DNA from: Beaufortia kweichowensis
Lineage: Eukaryota; Chordata; Actinopteri; Cypriniformes; Gastromyzontidae
NCBI GenBank assembly: GCA_019155185.1
Contig: CM032797.1
Span: forward strand, 3,914,881-3,978,880
Length of the DNA: 64,000 nucleotides
Reading direction: 5' to 3'
The position numbers and the translations under genes were made by a program. The notes under the pieces are model-generated. The model was not told the DNA's origin. It searched no databases and worked only from the letters and a program-made list of their open reading frames with translations. Below, piece after piece: positions 43,171 to 55,500 of the stretch (its first letter is position 1; each line of letters starts with the position of its first letter).

Positions 43171-43517
43171 ATCTTGGTAAACCCTACAACCCTTGCGGGG
43201 ACATTTTTGGTGCATGTGCATATGTGTGCACACTTGTGAATCCAGCTGTGATTCCATTTTCTGCACACATCAGTAATTAAATAAAACCTTGTTATGTAAA
43301 CAATGATTTCAGGAGCTTGAGCACAAAATCATCTCTCTGATGAAGAAAGAGCTGAAGATCTTTAAGACACTACTGAGTCCAGATTCCCCATCATGCTGTG
43401 AGAGAGAGGAGGAGGATGATGAAGATCAGATCAGAGTCAGAGAGGATCTTCTGAAGATCACACTGCACGTCCTGAAGAAGATGAAGCAGACAGACCTCGC
43501 CAACAAACTACAGACCA
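42304..43517 (+). CDS. N-terminal exons of NLR gene B
   Basis: Exons 42276-42355, 42809-42916, 43080-43137 and 43313-43517 match those of gene A. In the first, CTCTCTGGAGAA of gene A is CTCTGGGAGAA here, which shifts the frame. The later three are open and in phase. The fourth is identical in protein to gene A over its whole length. Confidence 0.75.
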
Positions 43518-46500
43518 GTAAGAGCTCTGAGTCATGTGACTATTACATCACTTTACCTTCAGAGGAACAGACACAGAGTCTCTATTTACTGATTATTTAC
43601 GGGTTATTTTAATATTCAAACACCCTGTATGAGAAAGCTTCACTTCGTAAAAAGAAAATATAAAGGGAAAAGAAAACATTTAAAAAATAATTAAACAAAA
43701 TTTTACTTTATTCAGTAACTCATCAATTCTTCACTTGTGTGGGACAAAATTACACAAAATCTCCCTTATGAATGTTTTTAGGTCAGTGTAGTATATAACA
43801 ATATTTATGTATTCTTGGATCTGCTGTTTAACTACATGTGAAAGTTGTGAAATAACTAGCAATGAGGTATTAAAATGTGATCTTAGAGCCCTGGTTTTGA
43901 TGTTGGAAATGAATAAATTACACTAGTATTCAGACAACAGAGCTGGTAGTGTAGAAAACCATCTGTACCATAATCAGTCTGATAAATGGAGAATATAGAG
44001 TGTTTTATGTCTGTTTGAAAAGATAATAATGTCTAAATATATTCATTGAATAGATTAGTTGTCTGTTGTGTGAAGTAAAGAAAGATAAAAGAACAATCAT
44101 ATAAAAACACACATATGAATCTGCCTGAAATGTGCCTCAGATGATCATATGTGTTCTTACTCATCTCATGAATGTACTGTTATCACCTGAGCCCAGTTTC
44201 ATTTAATAGCTGTGAAATACTGAGTCAAAGACTGATAAGGGTAACTTTAAATACGTTAAATACTTTAAATAAAAACATGATCTAAGAGGATGTCACGTAA
44301 ATGCTGAAAGTGAAGATTCCTATAATTCACTCTTATTCTGAACATCTGTTTACTGTACTTTATTTCATTTGATATGCTGTAAAGTGCTGTGTTAAATAAA
44401 AAAACTGAGAAATATAATACATTGAACTATTAAGTAACATCATAATGAAATGAATTTATGTTGTATTATATTATGATATATTAGATAACACAAAATGTAT
44501 TTTTATAGTGTTGCCAGTTGTATTTCTGGTTATCAGAATTAAATCATATGAATAATATATGTGTTACATGGATTATGCAGTTTTCTCTGTTAATCAATGG
44601 GTTGATATGGATACATTTTAATTTCTCTTCTTTACACAACAGGACTTGCCCCTTTGTGCATGAAGAAACACAAAACCAGAATAAAAGAGAAATTTCAGAG
44701 AATGAATGAAGGAATATCAAGTCAAGGAAGACTTGTGAATGAGATCTACACAGAGCTGTACATCACAGAGGGAGGAAGTGGAGAGATGAATAATGAACAT
44801 GAGGTGAGACTGATTGAGACAACATCCAGAAGATCAGAGACACAAGAAACACCAATCAAATGCAATGACATCTTTAAAGTCTTACCTGGACAAGACAAAG
44901 TCATCAGAAGTGTGTTGACTAAAGGAGTTGCTGGAATTGGAAAAACAGTCTCTGTGCAGAAGTTCATTCTGGACTGGACTGAAGGAAAAACAAATCAGGA
45001 TGTTCACTTCATATTTCCACTTCCTTTCAGAGAACTGAATCCGATGAAGCAGAAAAATATCAGTCTGATGGGTCTTCTTCGTCAGTTCTTCACAGATACA
45101 AAAGAACTGAGATCAAGAGACTTTGATGACTATAAAGTTTTGTTTATCTTTGATGGTCTGGATGAGTGTCGACTTCCTCTAGATTTCTCAAACAATCCGA
45201 GTTTGTTTGATGTAAGTGAATCAGCTTCAGTGGATGTGCTGCTGACCAACATCATCAAGAGAAATCTGCTTCCTTCTGCTCTGATCTGGATTACCTCTCG
45301 ACCAGCAGCAGCCAATCAGATTCCTCCTGAGTGTGTTGATCAGCTGACAGATGTACGAGGCTTCAATGACCCTCAGAAGGACGAGTATTTCAGGAAGAGA
45401 ATAAATGATCCGAAACTGGCCAACACAATCATCACACACATCAAATCATCAAGAAGTCTGTACATCATGTGTCACATCCCAGTCTTCTGCTGGATTTCAG
45501 TCACTGTTCTAGAGAAAATGTTGAGTGAATCAAAGAGAACAAAGATCCCCAAGACTCTCACTCAAATGTTCACACACTTCCTGATCTTTCAGACCAAACT
45601 GAAGAGCCAGAAGTATGATGGGAAATGTGAGGTAGATCTTCAGCGGGCTAGAAAGAGTCTTCTGTCACTGGGAAAACTGGCTTTTCAACAGCTGGAGAAA
45701 GGGAACCTGATCTTCTATGAGGAGGACCTGAGACAGTGTGACATTGATGTCAGAGACGCGTCAGTGTACTCAGGAGTTTGTACTCAGATCTTCAGAGAGG
45801 AGTTTGGACTTTATCTGGGGAAGGTCTTCAGCTTTGTGCATCTGAGCGTTCAGGAGTTTCTCGCTGCTTTATTTGTGTTTATTTCATTTTCTCAACAAAC
45901 ATCAAAACTCTTCAGCAGGTTCAGATCAAATATGAGTGATTTACTGAAGAGTGAAGTGGACAAGGCCTTACAGAGTGAGAACGGACATCTGGATCTTTAT
46001 CTCAGATTTCTTTTGGGTCTCTCACTGAAGTCCAATCAGACAATCTTACGAGACCTGATGACACAGACAGGAAGAAGCTCTGACAGCAAACAGGAAATAG
46101 TTGAGTACATTAAGATGAAGATCAGAGAGAATCTCTCTCCAGAGAAATCCATCAATCTGTTTCACTGTCTGAATGAACTGAATGATCATTCTCTAGTGCA
46201 GGAAGTCCAAACATACCTGAACAGAGGAGATAAATCTAGTCTGTCTGGAGTCAGTCTGTCTTCTGCTCAGTGGTCAGCTCTGGTGTTTGTGTTACTGAAC
46301 TCAGAAGAGACGCTGGATGAGTTTATACTGGAGAAATATGATCCATCAGATGAATGTCTTCTGAGACTTCTGCCAGTGATCAAAACATCCAGAAAAGCTG
46401 AGTGAGTCATTTAACTGCTGTTTAATCTTCTCAACACTAAATACAGATAAAGATGAATTCAGGAGCACTAGTGTTTCTGTGTGAATGAATGATGTTGATA

Positions 46501-49500
46501 GCTGTGAGCTCAATGCAGTGAGGCTGTTGACCGATGAGAAGATGCTCTGACGTCTGTTTACAGGTTTAGATTGACTGGTGTGATCTAAAGGATCAGAGAT
46601 AGTCATCAAACAGAGTCAATGCAATATTACAGCAGAGTACTGACCGTGTTAAAGTCAACTTCTACTCATTTATGATGTTTTTCATCTTTGAGTAATTTAA
46701 CACACTGTTATCTTGTTATTTCTCTCATAGTCTGAGTCTCTGTAATCTGACAGAGAAAAGTTGTTCATCACTGGCGTCAGTTCTCAGATCAAACTCCTCA
46801 AGTCTGACAGAACTGAATCTGAATGACAATAAACTGCAGGATTCAGGAGTGAAGCTGCTCTCTGATGAACTGAAGAATCCAAACTGTAAACTGAAGATAT
46901 TACAGTAAGAAAATCCTTAAACTAATTAGTTTGTATCATGTAATTTCAGTGGAGGTCACACAAAAGCTCATGACATCATCTGTTATACATGTAAATACAC
47001 TGGAAAAAAGTCTGAACATCAAAGAGTTTAATCTCTTACAGACACACAGTCTAAATAATGATTGAACAATATTAAACTACTGCTTTGAAATTATTTACTC
47101 TTTACTTCTCATTTACTGGTGGTCACAATATCACACACATGTAAATATACTTCATGTCTTTATCTGTTGTAAGTGTGAGGAGTTTTTCTTTCTCTGTAGG
47201 TTGTCTGGCTGTAGTATTAAATAAATAATAAATAATTGTTCAGGATCAATTGAATTTATATGATCAATATTTATCAGTTTTCATTTCTCTTTCTTTTTAT
47301 ATACTGGTCCTGTTAGTCAAACTCACAAATATAATTCATGTCTTTATCTGTTGTAAGTGTGAGGAGTTTTTCTCTCTCTGTAGGTTGAATAACTGCAGTA
47401 TTAGAGATGAAGGTTTTGTTGCTCTGACTTCAGCTCTGAGATTAAACCCGTCACACCTGAAACAACTGGATCTGAGCAGAAATAAACCAGGAGATTCAGG
47501 AGTGAAGCTGCTCTCTGATCTACTGAAGGATCCAAACTGTAAACTAGAGACACTACTGTGAGTATCATCATACTGTTAGATAGTTACAGTAATGAGAAAT
47601 TATTGCATAGTAAGTAAGATCCTGTTATCATTCAATTTTTATTAAGTGTTCATGTTTATTAAATTTTAAAACACAAGTGAAACTAAACCTACATACACTG
47701 CCGCTTAAAAGTTTGGGATCAGTGAAACTTGTTTTCATCAGTTGTCACTCCAGTCTTAAGTGTCATATGATCCTTCAGAAATCATTTTAATATGCTGATT
47801 TATTGTTAGTGTTATCAGTGTTGGAAACAGGTGTGCTGGCAGGATTCTTTGATAAATAACAAGTTAATAAGAACAGCATTTATTCAAAATATAAATCTTT
47901 TCTAACAATGTAAATCTATGCTATCACTTTATTAATTTAACACATCCTTGATGAATAAAAGGATTAAGTACTTTCAAAAAAAGAAAGAATAAAAGTGTAC
48001 TGACCCCAAACATTTGAATAGTAGTGTATATTGTTAGAAAACCTTTCTGTTTTAAATAAATGCTGTTCTTTTAAAGCTTTTATTGATCAAAGAATCCTGA
48101 AAACTGTTGAAAAGCACAACTGTTTCCCACAGTGATAATAAATCAGATTATTGATCAGATTAAATCAGATTTTTAAAGGATCATGTGACACTTAAAACTG
48201 GAGTGACAGCTGATGAAAATTCAGCTTTGCATCACAGGAATAAATTATACTTTGAAGTATATTCATATAAAAGCATATTTTTTTTCTGTATTTTTGATTT
48301 AAAAAAAATGTATCCTTGATGAGCGTAAGAGACTTCTTTAAAAAAACATTACAAGTCTTACTGATCCCAAACTTTTGAGCGGGGGTGTACATCATATCAG
48401 CGCTTTCTGTGCTTGTTAAAAGATTTTAGATTGAACACCACATATTTTAACTGTAAATAATTGCAATTATTAGTCAAACTTACAATTATACAGTGTCGTG
48501 GAATTTTTAGCTGGATACGATAGATATAGCAAAGAGGAGACACGAATCGTGCAGTCAGATAAGGATTTAATCTCATGAGAAGCGTTCAGTCTCACACAGA
48601 GGTACAGAGAGAGAAGGCAGTCTTCTCTTCCGCTTTTACAGTATTTATACACTCACTTGCATAGATTTAATCTTTAACCACAGACATCATGTTCTGTTAG
48701 TACGACTCACTCACTAAGCTGGTTACTTTCATAGCCATATCTGCTTACTTAAAAAACACTACTAAATACATATATTTTCTGTTAGTTTAGGTTACTAGTG
48801 TTAGTCATATTCTATAAATGACAACTTATTAAACATAACCATATTAGTAAAAACATTAACTAAGAAAATTTCCATTACAATTCCTCCCTTTTATCATTTA
48901 TAGACAACTCATCTCAATTTTCTCAGGTCAGGGGGTGAGCACTGCCCTTTCCCCCCTGTCCGTCAATGAACCCTCTAATCATCATGTTCTGTTCCTGTCA
49001 TCTCTTCAACATTAGCTTCAACATCAGTTAAATTCACATATCCTAATCTTGCTAGGTTAATATTCAGCATTCTGCTAATAAATCTGCTCAAAAGTTGGAA
49101 TACACATGGGATTAATATTATGAGATGTCCACGGATCCCTCAACTTTGTTCCTCTATATTCGTTCGGCATTTTCCCTAAACTTTCAACCAGTGATCTTTT
49201 ACGCCTGCTCTTCACACCTTCTTTATACATTACACTTCCAGTGTTCAACAGTGCTGGATAACAACATCCTGTCCACTTTCCTCTAGGCATCTCATGTCTA
49301 GCCCTACTACCACATACCCAAACTACAGCAGCTTTATCCATGGGCAATCAAAACCTACTCCATTCCGTTCACACTTATTTTCAACCTGACTTTTTATCCA
49401 TACCTTATTTTGACACATATTTATTCCTATGTCTGACCCTCCTGTATCAGATGTATTTTTACACAGACACACATCTCCTTCTCCGCTCACCCTTCCTGCC

Positions 49501-52500
49501 GGGAGGACATTGATTCTAACAGTTTGTCCATAATCTGTACCTTCTGTCCACCACATACACTTATATTCTCCTGCCATATCTCTACTCACTTCGGTTATTG
49601 TTACGTTAAATGCTGGGCTGATTCCCTTTCCCTTATATCTACCACAAAGAGTAAGAGATTTTTTACGATAATAGAAAGGTCCTTTGCCCTTAACTTTATA
49701 TCCTACCTTAATTCCCTCCGTCATGCTTCCCATCTCAGCGGTTGCCCCATCCGGACATCTTGACGTGTCTATTCTCCCTTTCTTCGGGTTAAATGTCGCT
49801 GTCATTTTATACTCTTCCCACCTACCTCCTACGCTATAGACTTTAACGTCCCGCCAATAACACGGCTGTTTGCAAAAATATGCTAAAGCTCTCCACTGAT
49901 AATAGGCATACCACGGGTCATAAGGAACGTATGATCCATAATACTGTGCCCATCCTACTCTCATAGGGTCACACAAAAACCAACCTTCCTTTCCTTCTAC
50001 CAGGCTCACTTCCTTTGGGTCATTATCAGCATCTTCGAAAGGGTCATTCAACTCATGGCCTGGGACCAGACACAGCACAAATAAAATCACATTTAAAAAC
50101 ATGATCAGTTTACTTGTTTGTGTTGTGGTGCATATGTGGTGTATCTCCATCTGATAGCTTGTTCTTCAGCTTTTTGCAGTGGCTCACGTGGATCCAAGTA
50201 GCTCTTTCAGCGACTTTGATGGCTGTTTGCGATGTCAGCAGGACTTGAAACGGTCCCAGCCACCTCCTGGCTCTCCAATGTTTCCTCCTGAAATCCTTCA
50301 CCACTACGAAGTCCCCTGGTTCGATGTCATGCAGTTGCTCTCCGGCTGGCACTGGAAGGCTCGCCTTTACCTGTGAAGACACAACAGACACGACAGAACG
50401 TAGCTTCATACAATATGCAAGCATTCCCTCATGGGCATGATCCCCCCACTGGTACCCCAGGGCTGCCCCAGATTACTTGTGGTGCTCTCCCAAACATTAT
50501 CTCAAAGGGAGACAAGTTCACTCTTGACCTCGTTCTCTGTCTCATGTACATTAATGCAATTGGTAATACTGAGGTCCATTTTTCACCTGTTTCTTCACAC
50601 AGCTTTGTCAACTTCTGTTTCAATGTCCCATTTTCTGTTTCCACTGCCCCTCCCGACTGGCTATGATAGGCACAGTGGGTCTTTAAGTCAATACCAAAGT
50701 ACTCACCCAATTTCTGGACAGCTTGGTTAACGAAATGACTGCCATTGTCGCTGGAAATTACCCCACCTTGGGATCACCTCCTTCAGGAGCATCTTGCACA
50801 CAGCGTCCGCATCTGCCCTTTTCGTAGGCATGGCCTCCACCCATTTGGAGAACATATCAGGCAGTACTTTTTTCCTTCACTTGGTGTGAGCTCGATGTAG
50901 TCCATCATGTGGTGGTCAAAAGGCTGGTCTGGTTGGGGGTGGGCAGACTGTGTCATCTTTGCTTGTTTGCCAGCATTATTTGTGATGCATGTGATGCATT
51001 TGTCACAGAATTTTTGTGCTTGTGTGGAGAAGCCCTTGGTGTACCAGTGTTCTTTTATAGCATTCAACATACCTCCCTTTGACACATGGTCTAACCCATG
51101 TGTCAATATACAAAAAGCAGGGAACAATTGGGATGGAAGACATGGTTTCCCTGCCGGACCGTACCATATGCCATCACGTTTGGTGCAGCCTGCATGCTGC
51201 CACTTTTTGTGGTCTGCAGGCGAGGCAAGGTATTGCATTTCTTTCAGTGTTAAAGAGGGGGTGGGCTGTGACAACATTTGATGTTCCACAGGCAATGCAG
51301 CAGCTGCTTTGGCAGCAGCGTCAGCCACGCGGTTCCCGCGTGACACTGGATCAGAGCCTGAGGTATGTGCCTTACATTTACATACTGCGATGGATTTGGG
51401 AAGCAGGATGGCCTCTAGGAGGTCGGAGACCAGATCACCATTTAGAATGGGTTTACCATCTGCTCTCAGGAACTTTCTGTGTTTCCACAGCCAGCCCAAG
51501 TCGTAATAACTCCGAATCGCGTATCTGCTGTCTGTGTAGATGCAGACAGACTTATCTTTTGCTGCTTTACAAGCTTCTGTCAGGGCGATTAGTTCTGCAG
51601 CCTGGGAAGACATGTGAGACGGGAGTCTGCCTTTGCCGACAATGGCGGTGTCGGATACGACAGCATAGCCACAATGGCATCCGCCTTTGTCATCCTTGTA
51701 GGATGAACCATCAACATACAGGACTAAGTCGGGATTTGGCAAGGGCTCATCGCCAGGGTCCGGACGGGAGTACAAACCTGTTGTAGCACATCTGCACAGC
51801 AGTGTGGTGTTCCTTCACTGGGGATGGGCATGAGCGTTGCTGGATTGAGAACGTTACAACGTTTCACCGTGACATTTGGCATCTCTAGTAATGTGACTGT
51901 ATAGCGCAGCCAGCGTGCTGCGGAGAGGTGTGATGTCTTTTGTTCCAACAGTATGATGGAAACAGAATGGGGAACTAAAAGTGTCAGGGCTAAGAAACCC
52001 AGAGTCACGTGATGCCACTAAGGCTGATTCTGCAGCTGCAACGGCGCGAAGGCAGCTTGGAAGACCACAAGCAAAGGCATCTAATCTTGTCGAAAAATAG
52101 GCCACAGGGCGGAGACGGTCTCCGTGCAGTTGGCACAGGACAGAATGCATGAACCCAGCTCGTTCGTCTACGAACCGGGTGAACGGTTTTGACGGGTCGG
52201 GAATGCCCAATGCCCAAACATGTGGTACAGAGTCAAAGACATTGAACATTTTCGCTTGCGCTTCAGTGAGCTCAACTAAACCCGCAGCCCACATCCCGTC
52301 CCAAATAACGGAAGTCACCCACAGCTGTTCCTCACTCACACTAGACCATTCACTCAAAAACTCTGTTGTTGTAACAAAACACGTACAATGAAGCTCAGAG
52401 AGTTGCATTCTCTCATATGGGTTAGTAAATTGCCCATAAGGGACCACACAATCCAAATCATCCTGACGCTCCAGCAGGAGCCATTCAAACACATACAGGG

Positions 52501-55500
52501 ATGGCGAAAACCTAACACACTGTGGAGACATGGCCACTTTCACTCCATTCTCATCACTCATCAGACATACATTTATTTTACACATCAAATCTCTTCCCAT
52601 CAGGTTAATGGGACAGCACGTGCTGATTAAGAACTGGTGTGTGAAAATATGATCATCAACTTGGCAGCTTACTGGTTGTGAGAAACTCTTTAACTACATG
52701 TCCTGTAGCTGAAAGGGAAGTAACACTTCGAGAGGAGGGGGTTAGTTTCACTTCTTTACTGCGGCACACAGAGTGTGTGGCACCTGAGTCTACTAAAAAT
52801 TTCACGTCTACATTCCCTACTGTGATAGTCAATGTTGGCATTAACAATGTTGGCATTAACTTGAGTGCAGCTGAGCAAGCGTGTATGCAGTGCCGGGAAT
52901 GCAAAGCAGGTTTTCATTGCAAGCAGAAAGGAAATAATACTCATCGGGAGATGACAGAAAAGATGACGGCGAGCCTCAGTCAGCCCCCTCCGCCCTTTGT
53001 TCGTTTCCGGGTCGTGGACGTCTTGGTTCTGGACACTGGTCTCTCCAATGTCCAGTCTTGCCACAGTTGAAACAGACGTTAGGGTTGTAGTCTGGTCCTC
53101 CTCCTCTCCCTCTTCCCCTGCCTTTTCCCCTTCGCCCTCTTAGACCAGGGCCTCCTCTCTCGCTCATGGCCATTAGGGCAAAAGCACTGTTCATATTGCG
53201 CTCAGCTTGTGCTTGGGCTCGCTCCTTCTTGGAACCCAGCAGGTGTTCTGTGTGCAGGGCGTGACGGCGGACATCTTCCAGTCTGGCCAACGGCAGCCCA
53301 ATGCACGACTTTTCAACTTCCTTCTTCAGCGGGGCTAACAGTCCTTTTACAAAGTTGTCTTTCAAATAGCTCTCAAACAGAGACATTGGCCCGTCCCAGG
53401 TTTGTGGTTTGTCTAGGCCGGAAAACTTTTGCAGCTCTGACATAAGGCGATCGAGATATTCATCCACGGACTCCCCGGTCCACTGTCGCCACTGGCGTGG
53501 AGGCTCTTGGAGGAGATGTAAGGACGGGTGGGGGGCGTCGTGGAGGTGCTCGGTCGTCCTCAGGTAGCAACATAACACATGTGTGGGAAGGAACAGAAGA
53601 CAGATCAGGATAGAGCATTTTTGTATTATACGGTGGGGTTGCACACGAAACTGCTGCACCCGAGCCACCGCCCTTTCTGGTTTCTTTGTTCTGCTTTTCA
53701 CAATCAGGCAATTCAGCATTATGTGTTTTCTTTTCTAATCTTTCTGCCTCACATTTCCACTTTCTTATACACCCATTATGCATAGTTTTCTTTTCTTTAT
53801 CCTTTTTACTCAGTTTTCCCCTCTCCTTAAAATAGGTCTGTACCTTTTTGTCTAATTCATCTATTTTAGCGACACTAAACGTGCCTTTCACAGGAAAATC
53901 AAAATTTGTACACCATAATTCCAGAGCATCTGTACTATCATGCCCATACCTTCTTATCATTGCCTGCACGATTGGCGCGTTCCAATCTGGCTCTATCTCT
54001 TTGGAACTTCCTTGTCCCATTTTTCTGCTACGTGGTCTACTGCGTCCCCAACAACTTTAGAACGAGCTGGTTCAAGCACTGTTGAGCTATGCTGCGATAT
54101 ATCTCTCAGACACGGTTATAGGGCGGTCTTACACTCTCAGACACGGTTATAGTGCGGTCTTACACTCGATATATCTCTCTCTAGACACTTTAAGAAAATT
54201 AACTCACCCAAGCTAATCACTTTCCACACGTCAGTTCTTCGGGATTGCTTCACTTTAGGAACCCAGGCGATTCCCCTTCCCTGAAGCATGGGGTTGGGCC
54301 AGCAGATTTTTTTCCTATTTCTGTGGGGTGATCAACCAATCTTCCTTGATTCCCTCAGTTGAGCGATCCCATCCTCGTCGCCATTACTGTCGTGGAATTT
54401 TTAGCTGGATACGATAGATATACCAAAGAGGAGACACGAATCGTGCAGTCAGATAAGGATTTAATCTCATGAGAGGCGTTCAGTCTCACACAGAGGTGCA
54501 GAGAGAGAAGGCAGTCTTCTCTTCCGCTTTTACAGTATTTATACACATTAACCACAGACATCATGTTCTGTTAGTACGACTCACTCACTAAGCTGGTTAC
54601 TTTTCAACACTACTAAATACATATATTTTCTGTTAGTTTAGGTTACTAGTGTTAGTCATATTCTATAAATGACAACTTATTAAATGTGAGAACATCACCA
54701 TATTAGTAAAAACATTAACTAAGAAAATTTCCATCACAACAGTTAGGTCCATATATATTTGGACACAGGCACAATTTTCATACTTTTGGCTTTGTATGCC
54801 AGCAGAATAAAATGAAAAAAAAAACAATCTAAATGAATTTGTAGTGCAGACTTTCAGCTTTAATTCAAGTTGAATTACATAAATATCAAGTACACATTTT
54901 AGAAACTGCAACCATTTTGATACACAGTCCCCCCTTTTCAGGGGCTCAAATGTAATTAGACAAATGAATATAATCATAAATAAAATGTTCATTTTTAATA
55001 CTTTGTTGAGAATCCTTTCCTGGCAATGACTGCCTGAAGTCTGGAACCCATGGACATTACCAAAGACTGGGTTTCCTCCTTTCTGATGCTTTGCCAGGCT
55101 CTAACTGCAGCTGTCTTCAGTTGTTCCTTGTTTGTGGGTCTTTCTGCCTTTAGTTTTGCCTTCAGCAAATGAAATACATGCTCAACTGGGCTGAGATCAG
55201 GTGATTGAATATTCCACTTCTTTTCCTTCAAAAACTCCTGGGTTGCTTTTGCAGTGTGTTTTGGGTCATTGTCCATCTTTACTGTAAAGCGCCGTCCAGT
55301 CAAGTTTGCTGCATTTGGCTGAATCTGGGCTGACAGTAGAATTCATCCGGCTGCTTCTGCCACATCATCATGAAACACCGGTGACCCAGTGCCACTGGAA
55401 GCCATGCCTGCCCATGCCATCACACTGCCTCCACCATGTTTTACAGATGATGTTGTGTGCTTTGGATCATGAGCTGTTCCAAGCCTTCTACACACTTTTT

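Larger units (their letters stand above)
48494..54738 (-). mobile_element. ERV2 copy B, orthologous to copy A
   Basis: LTRs 48494-48879 and 54388-54738, ACAG duplication as in copy A, same position three bases inside Tc1. It is the same insertion, carried along by duplication of the NLR gene. It keeps RNase H and the start of env that copy A lost, but lost most of the env transmembrane ectodomain. RT is absent in both. Confidence 0.9.

Noticed and set aside
17249..54738. Two independent ERV2 insertions
   Set aside because: Same position in Tc1, same ACAG duplication and same RT deletion show one insertion copied with the gene.
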